DNA of 64,000 nucleotides from JAJYKN01 sp035516155 (GTDB lineage Bacteria > Nitrospirota > UBA9217): positions 124,001 through 188,000 of the forward strand of contig DATJAP010000001.1 in the NCBI GenBank assembly GCA_035516155.1, written 5' to 3'. The notes below the pieces were generated by a model, which was given only the letters and a program-made list of their open reading frames with translations, had not been told where the DNA came from and searched no databases. Positions 54,822 to 63,596 of the stretch are shown piece by piece; the stretch's first letter is position 1; each line of letters begins with the position of its first letter. The translations under genes and the position numbers were made by a program.

Positions 54822-55379
54822 ATGCTAATAATATTCAGACTTGCTGTTTTTATTATTGTGTCTGTTGCGATTTATCTTGTATCACGCAAATCCTTGCGCA
54901 GCTTTCGCTTCCATGGTTTTTACCGCTTTTTCGCATGGGAAGCTGTTTTAGCGCTCGTGTTGCTGAATCTGGACTTTCGGACCTATCAGCAGACCAGTCT
55001 GCATTACATCATTGCGCTCGTGTGCTTGACCCTCTCCGCACTCCTGGCGATTCATGGATTTCAGCTACTGCGCAGGGAAGGCATGCTCGATTCCCGGCGC
55101 AGCGACCCGACGTTGCTCTGGGTCGAGCAAACGACCGTCCTTGTCACGGTGGGAGCATACAAATACGTTCGACATCCTCTGTATTGTTCTTTCCTTATGC
55201 TGATCTGGGGTTCTTTTCTATTGGTTCCATCGTGGCAAGGCGGTTTGCTGGCACTCTTTTCATCGCTGAACATTATCTTGGCCGCCCGGGTAGAGGAACA
55301 AGAGAACCTGCTATATTTCGGCACCGCATACAGTGACTATATGAATCGAACGAAGATGTTCATTCCTTTCGTGATATGA
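54822..55379 (+). CDS. Isoprenylcysteine/phospholipid methyltransferase-like membrane protein
   Basis: A 185-aa protein with four or five TMs. The PEMT/ICMT signature is GAYKYVRHPLYCSFLMLIWG, then AARVEEQENLLYFGTAYSDY and MNRTKMFIPF. This is the SAM-binding C-terminal region shared by phospholipid N-methyltransferases and isoprenylcysteine carboxyl methyltransferases. Bacterial members act on lipids or other small hydrophobic acceptors in the inner membrane, but the acceptor is unknown. It stands alone. Confidence 0.88.
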   Translation: MLIIFRLAVFIIVSVAIYLVSRKSLRSFRFHGFYRFFAWEAVLALVLLNLDFRTYQQTSLHYIIALVCLTLSALLAIHGFQLLRREGMLDSRRSDPTLLWVEQTTVLVTVGAYKYVRHPLYCSFLMLIWGSFLLVPSWQGGLLALFSSLNIILAARVEEQENLLYFGTAYSDYMNRTKMFIPFVI

Positions 55380-55828
55380 AGTGTTTGTTAGCGACAAGAC
55401 CCGGCTTGAGGCAGATGCCGCACCGTACAACTTATCCGCTAAACGTTGATGCAGGTTTCAAGTATTCTGCAGCCTTTTCCATGAAGCGTTAGTACATGCA
55501 AGGAGGTGCGCCTCGCAGAGATCCTAATTCTGATTGAGGTGAAGATCTGTTGTAACGTGCAGTGCGTCCTACCTTCCTGAAGTTTTTGAAGTTCGATTCT
55601 TTGCAATATTCAATGTTGCATCCAGTAATTAGTAATCCCCTCGGCTACCAGTCTTCTAACATTTCTCTAATATACTTCCAAAGCCCGGATTTGCCATTCA
55701 TAGCAATCATACCTAAATGAAATGATATACTTATACTATAATGCTGTTTAGATATTAATGCCAGGTTGAACGCAAACGCGATGAAAGTTAAAGATATTCC
55801 GTGTCCATGCTACAAGAGATACAACACC
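55380..55828. other. Gap with repeat copy D
   Basis: Holds copy D and a TATAAT at about 55735 that may serve the dienelactone hydrolase gene; a matching -35 is not obvious. No gene. Confidence 0.4.
55553..55640 (+). repeat. Copy D of the dispersed promoter-upstream element
   Basis: Carries GTGCGTCCTACCTTCCTGAAG, then GATTCTTTGCAATATTCAATG and TTGCATCCAGTAATTAG. It is closest to copy G (26780-26850) and E (58231-58320). Confidence 0.5.
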
Positions 55829-56680
55829 ATGCAGACCAAGGGGGCACTTTTATCGAAAATTAGCGCAGTATCCCGCCGACCGGCACTGGCTGTCGTCGTC
55901 TTGATTGCGATCACCGTTGTTGCTGCACCGACACCGTCCTTCTCCGAACATAACGGCATGACTGTTTCATTCCCGGTCGAGGGCGGAACGATGTCCGGGG
56001 TTCTGTTCGTGCCAGCCCGGACACCGGCCCCGGCTGTGGTCGTACTGCACACCAAGGGTCTAGCCGTCGAGCCAGCGGACGTGAAGTTCGCGGCAGCGCT
56101 CGCCAAGGAGGGCTTTGTCGCAGTCGCCGTGAACTACCTTGAAGGTGCCGAAGGTAGGCTTTGGGCGCCCGCGATCGATGAGCGACTCTCGCAGGTAGTC
56201 GACCTCCTCAGAGAGCGGCCAGAGGTCGGGGGCAGACCGGTAGGGGTGGTGGGCTTCTCGCTGGGTGCACATGGCATCCTGGTGTCGGCCCTCATTCCGG
56301 CCGTGAAGGTCGTCGTGGTCTATTATGGCGCCTATGACCCGCGTAAGGCGAAAGGTAAACATTTCGGGCCTGATGTTAAGCTGCCAATCGACGTCGTTGC
56401 CGAGGTCAATGCTCCGGTTATGATGCTACACGGAACGCTTGACAACGAGGTCCCCGTGCAGATCGCGCGCGGCATGGAGGCGGCCCTCAAATCTGCGGGG
56501 AAAAAAGTAGAGCTGGTAGTTTATCCCGGTGCCTATCACCGCTTTGATCGTGGCCCGACCGCCCGTATGAGAGGCAACAGGACGAGGGACGGCTTCATCT
56601 ATCAATATGATGAAACTGCGGCGAAGGATGCGTGGAAGCGAACGATCGCATGGTTTCATACATACCTGGATGGCGCATAG
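55829..56680 (+). CDS. Exported dienelactone hydrolase-family alpha/beta hydrolase
   Basis: A 283-aa protein; in-frame starts at 55781 and 55766 are possible. A hydrophobic signal segment (ALAVVVLIAITVVAAPTPSF) precedes the fold. The nucleophile elbow is GFSLGAHG with Ser instead of the Cys of classical DLH. The acid is in MLHGTLDNEVP and the His in YPGAYHRFDRG, so the triad is complete. An ester or lactone substrate in the periplasm is likely. Isolated gene behind repeat copy D. Confidence 0.85.
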   Translation: MQTKGALLSKISAVSRRPALAVVVLIAITVVAAPTPSFSEHNGMTVSFPVEGGTMSGVLFVPARTPAPAVVVLHTKGLAVEPADVKFAAALAKEGFVAVAVNYLEGAEGRLWAPAIDERLSQVVDLLRERPEVGGRPVGVVGFSLGAHGILVSALIPAVKVVVVYYGAYDPRKAKGKHFGPDVKLPIDVVAEVNAPVMMLHGTLDNEVPVQIARGMEAALKSAGKKVELVVYPGAYHRFDRGPTARMRGNRTRDGFIYQYDETAAKDAWKRTIAWFHTYLDGA

Positions 56681-56996
56681 TCATGCATTAGTCTGCGGCC
56701 AGAAGAATGATTACGCATGCCTTGATTTTGAAACATGCATTCGTGCACACACGCGGCTGACACGATTTGTTCACGTGTAGGTTACATCGTATTTATTGAT
56801 AGTTGCAGCAGGACGCAATTGCAGACGTGCAGGTGAAGCTCAGAGAACCAGAATCGCCGAGCAGGTACCACATGCCGTTAGAGTTTTTTAGTCAACGCTT
56901 CTTTCTAAAATGTGCACCTATGGCATGATGTCTCAATGTGCATATTTGACAGAAATCTATGTTTGGTACAATCGCTATAATTAGGAAAAAGGGAAA
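56681..56996. other. Intergenic region ahead of the 393-aa gene
   Basis: A TTGACA at about 56946 and TATAAT at about 56976 are present but 24 bp apart, too far for a standard pair. No gene. Confidence 0.4.
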
Positions 56997-58178
56997 GTGA
57001 AACAAAACGCCTCCAGGTCTGTGGCCCGGAAAGTCATGAGCGAGTTTGCCGATCTAACCGGGCTGCTATCGAACAGTAAAGTGCCACGGCGCTACTTATG
57101 GACGGACGCTTTTGCCGTCTGCACCTTCCTGGGGCTTTATCGTCAGACAAGCGATAACCTATACAAGAATCTCGCGTTGCACCTCGTCGATCAGGTGCAT
57201 TTCATACTCGGACGACACCGTGACGATGACCTAAGAACTGGCTGGATCAGCGGACTTCGTGAACAGGAAGGCAGATTGCATCCAACAAGGGGCGGGCTAA
57301 GAATCGGCAAGGGGATGAACGAGCGCGGGCCCAATGATCCCTATGACGAACAGTTGGAATGGGATCGAGATGGACAGTACTATCATTACCTGACAAAATG
57401 GATGCATGCTCTCAATAGAGCAAGCAGAGTCACTGGAGATTCAACCTACAACAGCTGGGCGATTGAACTTGCAAAAACTGCACATGCCAAGTTCACTTAT
57501 GAACCATCGTCCGGCGAACAGAAAAGCATGCACTGGAAAATGAGCATTGACCTCTCGTATCCGCTTGTAGCCTCCATGGGACAACACGATCCTCTCGATG
57601 GATTCATCACTTATCTCCAGCTTCAGTCTCCTGCAGTAAAAGATTCCAATAAATCCAAACGGTTCGACCTCAGCGAGGAGATTGCGGACATGTCCAATAT
57701 TTGTAAAGGAAAAAACTGGGTAACAGATGATCTCTTGGGTATCGGAGAACTCTTGAGTGCCGCGTACAAATTAGCCCAATTGATAATACTTGAAGGTTTT
57801 GATCAAACTGACTTTCTGGAGGTTCTATTGGATTCTTCCATGATTGGTTTGGAATCCTATGCAAGGGGAATGAATCCCTTGAAGCTTCCTGCTAATTACC
57901 GGCTTGCATTTCGCGAACTGGGCTTGTCTATTGGATTACACGCAATAGAAAAAATGCAGGGACTGGTTAAGCAAGCTCCAAACAATGTAGACATGAAACA
58001 GCGGCTGCATTCGCGGGTTGAGAGTCTGATGCGGCATACACTTCTTAGTGAGGTAATTGAGACTTTTTGGCTTGAACCTGTAAACAGACAAGCAAACACC
58101 TGGAGAGAGCATCGTGATATCAACATGGTGATGCTGGCAACAAGCCTAGCCCCTGATGGGTATCTCACACTTGAATAA
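56997..58178 (+). CDS. Uncharacterised 393-aa helical protein (possible alpha-alpha barrel)
   Basis: A 393-aa protein with a GTG start and AAAGGGAAA upstream; an ATG at 57036 is an alternative. It is rich in helices with conserved-looking aromatic and charged stretches: RYLWTDAFAVCTFLGLYRQT, LVDQVHFILGRHRDDD, DPYDEQLEWDRDGQYYHYLT, YPLVASMGQHDPLDGFITYL and WREHRDINMVMLATSLAPDG. The pattern of paired helices with WD and HD motifs recalls alpha/alpha-barrel glycosidase or lyase folds. I do not recognise the family. No signal peptide. Confidence 0.75.
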   Translation: MKQNASRSVARKVMSEFADLTGLLSNSKVPRRYLWTDAFAVCTFLGLYRQTSDNLYKNLALHLVDQVHFILGRHRDDDLRTGWISGLREQEGRLHPTRGGLRIGKGMNERGPNDPYDEQLEWDRDGQYYHYLTKWMHALNRASRVTGDSTYNSWAIELAKTAHAKFTYEPSSGEQKSMHWKMSIDLSYPLVASMGQHDPLDGFITYLQLQSPAVKDSNKSKRFDLSEEIADMSNICKGKNWVTDDLLGIGELLSAAYKLAQLIILEGFDQTDFLEVLLDSSMIGLESYARGMNPLKLPANYRLAFRELGLSIGLHAIEKMQGLVKQAPNNVDMKQRLHSRVESLMRHTLLSEVIETFWLEPVNRQANTWREHRDINMVMLATSLAPDGYLTLE

Positions 58179-58599
58179 GTTAACGGAGCCGGCGTTGCTT
58201 ACCCTAACCTTTAATCATAATGATGTGAAATCTTCATCGTAAAATGATATTGCTGCATCCCCTCCTTCCCGAACTTTTTTAAGTTCCCATTCGTTGGTCC
58301 TCATCAGGGTCAATTGCCAAATTAACAAGTAATTTGTCCTTCCCTGCGCTGTCTTCAAATTCTCCCCTGCCCTAGTTTTGCTTGCAATATTCGTCCCGGT
58401 TTGATACTCTTCAACATCACATAGCGGGGCATCGGAGTTCTTGGGTGCAGGTCCCAGAGATGCCAATTAATTCGTCATGCAATCTATGCTTGGCTGGGGT
58501 AGCATGGACCACAGATCCCCCCAGAATGCACAATTTTTGTTGGGGTTGCCCTTGAGAAGACCCCATTTATTCATTGAGACGGTAAAAAAATGACACCGT
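58179..58599. other. Gap with repeat copy E
   Basis: Holds copy E and otherwise nothing firm. A minus-strand frame (58215-58466) includes TNEWELKKVREGGDAAISFY, which is the translation of the repeat itself and not evidence of a gene. Confidence 0.4.
58231..58320 (+). repeat. Copy E of the dispersed element
   Basis: Carries CCTTCCCGAACTTTTTTAAG and TTCCCATTCGTTGGTCCTCAT, matching copy D over about 34 bases with few differences. No TTGACA follows at the usual distance. Confidence 0.45.
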
Positions 58600-59580
58600 A
58601 TGACGATTAAAATTCTGTCGTTGGACGGCGGAGGGATACGAGGAATCATCCCCGCGATCATTCTCGCCGAAATAGAGGACCGGACGAAGAGACCGATCAG
58701 CTCACTATTCGATCTCGTTGCTGGGACGTCAACAGGCGGCATTCTGGCCCTCGGGTTGTCAAAGCCAGAGAATGGAAAACCCCGATACAGCGCAGGAGAA
58801 CTTGTCCAGTTCTACGAAGACAAAGGAGAAGCAATTTTTTCTCAGTCCCTCTGCCATGAGATTCGCTCCCTGAAGGGATTGATCGAGGAGCGCTACCCGC
58901 CGGACGGCATCGAAGCCGTATTGGACAGGTACTTCGGGGCAACAAAACTTTCCGAATCGTTAACCGATCTCTTTATCACGAGCTATGAGATCGAACGCCG
59001 TGACCCTTTTTTTTTCAGGACCACTAAAGCGAGAAAAGACCCGGCCTATGACTATCTGATGAAGGATGTCGCTCGCGCGACCTCGGCTGCCCCTACCTAC
59101 TTCCAACCTGCCAAAGTCCGTTCTGAAAAGCAAGCGGCTCGCAATGACCGTTTGAACTATTACACCCTTGTAGACGGAGGAATGTTCGCGAACAATCCAA
59201 GCATGTGCGCCTTTGTCGATGCGAAAATCGACATGTTCAACAAGCATGACGAGGAAGACCTGATCATGGTATCGATCGGGACCGGCCAGCTTTCCAGGAC
59301 TCTTCCCTATCCTCTCGTTCAGGATTGGGGCATTCTGCAGTGGGCGAAACCGGCTTTGGATGTGGTCTTCGACGGCGTAAGCGACACGATTGATTACCAG
59401 CTGAGACAATTGTTGCCGACGGACAGGTACTACCGCTTCCAGGTAAGCCTCGAGATTATGGGCAGCGACGACATGGATGATACATCAGCGCAGAATCTGC
59501 ATGAATTGAAAACAATCGCAGAGGAATTGATCAGCAAAGAGGGACAAACGCTGGATCGATTGTGCGCACAGCTCCTATGA
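58600..59580 (+). CDS. Patatin-like phospholipase
   Basis: A 326-aa soluble lipase. The oxyanion hole is LSLDGGGIRGIIPAIIL, the nucleophile is in VAGTSTGGILALGLS (GxSxG), and the catalytic Asp is in LVDGGMFANNPS (DGG). The CapV-like family shares this shape. No CD-NTase or other CBASS gene is adjacent, so it is better taken as a lone patatin that hydrolyses acyl lipids. The IS element lies 170 bp downstream. Confidence 0.93.
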   Translation: MTIKILSLDGGGIRGIIPAIILAEIEDRTKRPISSLFDLVAGTSTGGILALGLSKPENGKPRYSAGELVQFYEDKGEAIFSQSLCHEIRSLKGLIEERYPPDGIEAVLDRYFGATKLSESLTDLFITSYEIERRDPFFFRTTKARKDPAYDYLMKDVARATSAAPTYFQPAKVRSEKQAARNDRLNYYTLVDGGMFANNPSMCAFVDAKIDMFNKHDEEDLIMVSIGTGQLSRTLPYPLVQDWGILQWAKPALDVVFDGVSDTIDYQLRQLLPTDRYYRFQVSLEIMGSDDMDDTSAQNLHELKTIAEELISKEGQTLDRLCAQLL

Positions 59581-59759
59581 TGCGGATCTATGTAAAAATG
59601 GATCGGCCTTTTATGTTAAAGGGCAAGTCTTTTCTGCAATCGAAGCCTTTCTTCTGTTTTGTCTTTGGACGAGCAAGTCTTTAAAACCACCCTTTTATCA
59701 GCAGACATGCCTGAAGCTTGAAGGCCGCTGCATTTCCTCGGTCATGTTTTAAAGTGTGG

Positions 59760-59874
59760 GTACGCAGTCTGTAGCTGGGCAGACACATCGAAACGGTGCT
59801 GCAGGAAGAAAAAGAGCGTTACCCACGAGACATCAGGTCTATAAAGATCGACCGTCCAAGTACAATCCCGTCTG
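59760..59874 (-). ncRNA. Candidate bridge/seek RNA of the IS1111-type element
   Basis: The 115 bases between the transposase stop and the subterminal repeat, read on the minus strand, can fold. GCGTACCC/GGGTAACGC-type sequences about 50 bases apart pair as an outer stem, and GTCTG/CAGAC forms an inner 5-bp hairpin. In IS1111 elements a structured 3'-end RNA guides the recombinase. The assignment rests on position and folding only; guide loops could not be matched to a target. Confidence 0.4.
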
Positions 59875-60945
59875 TTATTGAACTACTGCCGGCACGTACT
59901 CCTTTTGGTTTTTAAGAACGTATCGGATCCGGTTCAACAGTTTTCTGGCGATATGGATAATGGCCCTGGTCTTCTTCATCTTCTTCGTAAGCCGCTCATA
60001 GGCCATTAATAGCGCTGGATCCTGCCGTACGGCGGCCCACGCGTCCTCAATAATCAAAAAGCGAAGGAACTGGTTCTTCCGATTCGTCATGCCTTTTTTG
60101 GCATCTTTTTCTCCGCTAGAGTCTGTGTCAGGAACAAGACCGATGTAGCTCGCCAGCTTATCGAGCGATGGGAATCGGTCAATATTGAATAATTCCGTAA
60201 GGAGCGTCATCGCGGTAAGCGTATGAATGCCGGGAACCGTCTTTAGCAACTGCACATTGGTCTTATACTCTTTTCTTCGGGCAAGAATGCGGATCTGCCG
60301 ATTCAATGCAGTGACGAGCTGGCGGAGCTGCGAGAGTTCATAGAGGTATACCTTAAAGACGTAGTTTCCGCTGGCCCGTTCCATTTGAATGCTCTCGATC
60401 CAGTGAATGAACTTGCTTGACCGGTTGCGATGGATCATGTCCTCAGGGAGATGGATGCCGTAAAAGGCGAGCATGGATTTGATCTGAGCCTTGCACCGGA
60501 CTTGCTTCTTGACCATGCTGCGCCGGGTCCGCAGAAGACCACGATCTTCGATATTTGCTCGAGCGGGGACATAAATACCATCAAGTTCGCCGTTTCTGAG
60601 ACAACGAGCTAGTTTACGGCAATCCACTTTATCGGTCTTGCCGGACCGCTCTTTATCTTTGGTCGGAATATCGGCAGGATTGACTACGATGCAGCCGATG
60701 CCAAGTTCTTTTAACCTATCGTAGATCCAGAATCCGCAATAGCCGGCTTCGTAGGCAGCGTGATAGGTCGCTCCCGGGAAATTCCTCTGCAGGTAATTGC
60801 TGAGAACCGCAGGATTTGGTGGTTGGGAGAACGATTTATAGGAACTGTGCTCTGTCATGATATTGACTTTCCAGCTCTTCAGATGAACATCAATACCCGC
60901 GTAAATGTGTTGACCAGTGAAATCCAGTTTGCTAAGGTTATACAT
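59875..60945 (-). CDS. IS110-family transposase (DEDD recombinase)
   Basis: A 356-aa transposase with a GGAG site. The DEDD RuvC-like domain has YAGIDVHLKSW (D), AYEAGYCGFW (E) and SGKTDKVDCRKLA (DxxD). The C-terminal Transposase_20 domain has LKTVPGIHTLTAMTLLTEL and YIGLVPDTDSSGEKDAKKG with the presumed Ser nucleophile. It looks complete with no lesion. IS110 enzymes excise and insert through a guide RNA. Confidence 0.96.
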   Translation of the reverse strand: MYNLSKLDFTGQHIYAGIDVHLKSWKVNIMTEHSSYKSFSQPPNPAVLSNYLQRNFPGATYHAAYEAGYCGFWIYDRLKELGIGCIVVNPADIPTKDKERSGKTDKVDCRKLARCLRNGELDGIYVPARANIEDRGLLRTRRSMVKKQVRCKAQIKSMLAFYGIHLPEDMIHRNRSSKFIHWIESIQMERASGNYVFKVYLYELSQLRQLVTALNRQIRILARRKEYKTNVQLLKTVPGIHTLTAMTLLTELFNIDRFPSLDKLASYIGLVPDTDSSGEKDAKKGMTNRKNQFLRFLIIEDAWAAVRQDPALLMAYERLTKKMKKTRAIIHIARKLLNRIRYVLKNQKEYVPAVVQ

Positions 60946-61300
60946 GGCAAGTCTCCTTTCGACAGCGTTTTGTCCGACTAACAAAACTATACCTTAAGCC
61001 AGACTCGCCACACTTTAATCATAAGGTCTGTATCTGGAATATTTGCTGTTTTTTGCAGGAATCAATGTTTCATCTCGACCTCGTTGTTGATGTATACGCC
61101 AAACCCTCTCTCGGCACTGTTGACATCAATCTGAATCGGGCAGGCAGTTGCAACAACATGAATCAAGTCCGATGGCATATTGATTGCGAGCCGTCAGAAA
61201 GTGCGAGAAAATCAAAAAAAGAGATTCCCTTGCCATAATGTCGCTACCTATGATAATCTTGCAAGAAGACCGGATGGAAACAGGAAGGAGAGGATGAGCC
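60946..61300. other. IS right flank and upstream region of the YqjD-like gene
   Basis: The first 63 bases are the 5' leader of the transposase up to the right repeat. Beyond it, a 61-codon frame (61053-61238) has no domain, and I see nothing else firm. Confidence 0.4.
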
Positions 61301-61591
61301 ATGGCAAACCTTGACATCATGCAGGAGATAGAGGAGTTGAAAAAACAGCTTCAGGCACTCGAGGCAACCAAAAAACAGGCAGACGCGCAGGTCTCCCCGG
61401 AAGAACCGGGACAGAGACCGCGGGAAGAAACCCAAGGAGAGACGGGAACCTGGCTTCGGGACTTTATCAAACAGGCTGAAGAACTGATGGGCGGTCTGGA
61501 CCTTCAGTTCAAGGACGTGCCCGCCAAGACCGCGCTCGTGATCTTTGCGCTCGGTGTCCTCATGGGTCGGCTGCTCAGCCGCAAGGGGTAG
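61301..61591 (+). CDS. Small ElaB/YqjD-like membrane-anchored protein
   Basis: A 96-aa protein with a GGAGAGGATG site. An N-terminal coiled coil (MANLDIMQEIEELKKQLQAL) is followed by a disordered stretch and an amphipathic helix, and one C-terminal TM (TALVIFALGVLMGRLLSRKG) ending in a basic tail, as in ribosome-binding DUF883/YqjD proteins. The next gene encodes a YqjE/holin-X-like protein 4 bp downstream, the same arrangement as yqjDE in E. coli. The likely role is a membrane-associated stress factor. Confidence 0.72.
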   Translation: MANLDIMQEIEELKKQLQALEATKKQADAQVSPEEPGQRPREETQGETGTWLRDFIKQAEELMGGLDLQFKDVPAKTALVIFALGVLMGRLLSRKG

Positions 61592-61595
61592 AAGT

Positions 61596-62084
61596 ATGGA
61601 TGATATTCTGGTAAAGTTGCGCCTGTTGCTGAAAGCAGAGATGATCCTGTTTCGTCTTCAACTGCGTCACACCGTTCAGCAGGCCGCGTTCTACATTGCC
61701 GCGGTTCTTCTGGCCGTTCTGGCTACGGGAATGCTGAATATCGCCCTCTATCTGTACCTTGCACCGCATCTTGATAATGCCGGTGCTGCTCTCGCGGTTG
61801 CCATAGTCGATATCGTGCTGGCCGTGGTGGCGGTTATTGTTGCCGGCCGTCTACAGCTCGGCCCCGAAGTTGATGCCGTGAAGTCCCTACGCGAGGCCGC
61901 GATGGCAAGTCTTGCTGCGGATGCGGAGCGTGTTAAGATCCAGGTCACAGATCTACAAGACGATATCAAGCGGATTCGTACCACAGTGACCGACTTAATG
62001 AGCTTTAGTGGCAAAAACCTTGCCTCGCTGCTCCAGTGGGTGCCGGCGCTGTTCCGGATTCTGTTGAGGCGAAAGGAGCTGTAA
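61596..62084 (+). CDS. YqjE/phage holin superfamily III-like membrane protein
   Basis: A 162-aa protein with two long TMs (AAFYIAAVLLAVLATGMLNI and AVAIVDIVLAVVAVIVAGRL) between charged ends. This is the pattern of PF07332 (holin-X/YqjE). The start follows the previous stop by 4 bp, so the two are one operon. Despite the holin label in databases, the gene order and lack of phage genes point to the YqjE stress role. Confidence 0.78.
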   Translation: MDDILVKLRLLLKAEMILFRLQLRHTVQQAAFYIAAVLLAVLATGMLNIALYLYLAPHLDNAGAALAVAIVDIVLAVVAVIVAGRLQLGPEVDAVKSLREAAMASLAADAERVKIQVTDLQDDIKRIRTTVTDLMSFSGKNLASLLQWVPALFRILLRRKEL

Positions 62085-62148
62085 GATATAGGGGACGAAA
62101 AATACCTCCTGTAAAACGCAACCGTTTCATCTTTTTGAAATTGTCGTC

Positions 62149-63231
62149 TTACTTTTCAAAGAGCTTCGCGTACGTTCCGTACCCGTCCTTTACCAGGTCC
62201 TCCTTGGGGATGAACCTGAGCGCCGCTGAATTCATGCAGTAGCGCAGGTGCGCCGGGGCCGGGCCGTCGTTAAATACATGGCCAAGGTGCGAGTCGGCGT
62301 GTTTGCTTCGTACCTCAGTCCTGACCGAGAACAAGCTGCGGTCCTCTTTGGTTACAATGTTGCCTGGTTCGAGTGGCTTTGTGAAGCTCGGCCATCCTGT
62401 GCCGGAATCGTATTTGTCGAGGGAGCTGAACAGGGGCTCGCCGGAGACGATATCGACATAGATCCCCGGCTTGTGGTTGTCCCAGTATTCATTGCCAAAC
62501 GGCGGCTCTGTGCCTTCCTGTTGAGTCACATCGTACTGCATCGGGGTCAGTCTTTTTTTCAACTCTTCCTTGGATGGCTTCCTATAGACACTGGTGTTAT
62601 TGTCTTCGGCTTTTTCTGTGCGTATCATCTCATCCTTTCCCCAAACCTTTGCTAGATACTGGTCGCGGCCCGAGTTATACCGGTAGAACTTATACCGGAC
62701 CGGGTTCTTTTTCCAGTAGTCCTGATGGTACTCCTCGGCGCGGTAAAAGGGGCCGGCAGGCCGGATCTCAGTGACGATTGGTTTATTGAACCGCCCCGAT
62801 CGTTCAAGGTCCTTTTTCGATTCTTCTGCCAGCCGCTTTTGTTCCTCGCTGTGATAAAAGATGGCGGACTTGTACGACGGCCCGCGGTCAACGAACTGGC
62901 CGCCGTCATCAGTGGGGTCAATCTGTTTCCAGAACACGTCAAGAAGCTTCTTGTAGCTCACCTTCGCAGGATCATAGGTGATCTCGACGGATTCCAGGTG
63001 GCCCGTGGTTTCGGAAGTCACATCCTGATAGGTTGGATTGACGATGTGCCCGCCGGTGTAGCCGGATACGACCTCTTTTACTCCATCCAGCTTCTCGAAA
63101 GGCGGGGTCATGCACCAAAAGCATCCTCCCGCGAAGGTAGCTTTTTCAACAGGCGGCATAGTGCTTGCGTTGGCTTGGGTAACCAGGAGCGGCAGAACCA
63201 GCAATGTCCCTATCAACAATTTCTCAAACAT
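62149..63231 (-). CDS. msrAB: Periplasmic methionine sulfoxide reductase MsrA-MsrB fusion
   Basis: A 360-aa exported protein (signal to about residue 23). MsrA has the active GCFWC (Cys37, resolving Cys40) and TGGHIVNPTYQDV. MsrB (about 215-360) has YDSGTGWPSF, HLGHVFNDGP and the catalytic RYCMNSAALRF. The zinc CxxC pairs of some MsrBs are absent. Fusions of this kind repair oxidised methionines in envelope proteins, such as the Met-rich proteins found here. It starts 2 bp after the upstream small gene stop. Confidence 0.96.
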   Translation of the reverse strand: MFEKLLIGTLLVLPLLVTQANASTMPPVEKATFAGGCFWCMTPPFEKLDGVKEVVSGYTGGHIVNPTYQDVTSETTGHLESVEITYDPAKVSYKKLLDVFWKQIDPTDDGGQFVDRGPSYKSAIFYHSEEQKRLAEESKKDLERSGRFNKPIVTEIRPAGPFYRAEEYHQDYWKKNPVRYKFYRYNSGRDQYLAKVWGKDEMIRTEKAEDNNTSVYRKPSKEELKKRLTPMQYDVTQQEGTEPPFGNEYWDNHKPGIYVDIVSGEPLFSSLDKYDSGTGWPSFTKPLEPGNIVTKEDRSLFSVRTEVRSKHADSHLGHVFNDGPAPAHLRYCMNSAALRFIPKEDLVKDGYGTYAKLFEK

Positions 63232-63233
63232 GA

Positions 63234-63596
63234 TCAGTTCCTCTCTTTCATCTTCATTGTTTCCACATATGTCCCTGCCTTCTTCAAGGCCGTTTCCATC
63301 TCTTCGATCGTGATCACCTTTGGATCGTAATAAACAGTGTCTGTCTCATGAACGTAATGAAAACCTGTCTCGATCTTTTGAATTCCATTTAGCCCCTGGA
63401 GGGCTGCCTTGCCTTCGTCATAACACTTGACCTTGAAGATCACCTTCGACATTCCCGTTTCCTGTGCCAAGGCTACGCGGTCACCTGCGAACAGGGACTG
63501 GTATGCTGTCCTGACAGTTCCGCCTGCATAAGTGAGCAGCGCAAGGAGAGCAATGGCGAACACCGCAATGCCTGTGGCAATGAATTTTGTCTTCAT
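63234..63596 (-). CDS. Small exported HMA-like protein without CxxC
   Basis: A 120-aa protein with an N-terminal TM/signal (FIATGIAVFAIALLALLTYA). The rest folds like a heavy-metal-associated domain: MSKVIFKVKCYDEGKAALQG, GIQKIETGFHYVHETDTVYY and ITIEEMETALKKAGTYVETM. The metal-binding CxxC of HMA proteins is missing; a lone Cys is in VKCYDEGK. It is translationally coupled (2-bp gap) to periplasmic MsrAB, so it may present or sense a substrate for the reductase. That is inference. Confidence 0.75.
   Translation of the reverse strand: MKTKFIATGIAVFAIALLALLTYAGGTVRTAYQSLFAGDRVALAQETGMSKVIFKVKCYDEGKAALQGLNGIQKIETGFHYVHETDTVYYDPKVITIEEMETALKKAGTYVETMKMKERN

Larger units (their letters stand above)
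59749..61018 (-). mobile_element. IS110/IS1111-type insertion sequence
   Basis: Bounded by subterminal inverted repeats TTAAAGTGTGG (59749-59759) and CCACACTTTAA (61008-61018), 11 bp and perfect. It carries one transposase gene. Subterminal repeats are typical of the IS1111 branch of IS110. The true ends usually lie a few bases outside these repeats and are not determined here. The transposase is intact, so the element may be active. Confidence 0.8.

Noticed and set aside
58215..58466. Minus-strand frame as a small gene
   Set aside because: Its protein-like end is just the translation of dispersed repeat copy E; other copies carry stops in this frame.
58600..59580. CBASS effector (CapV) reading of the patatin
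   Set aside because: No nucleotidyltransferase, E1/E2 or JAB gene lies near, and the fold is common to lone patatins.
61596..62084. Phage holin and possible prophage
   Set aside because: The pairing with a YqjD-like gene and lack of phage genes favour the YqjE housekeeping type.
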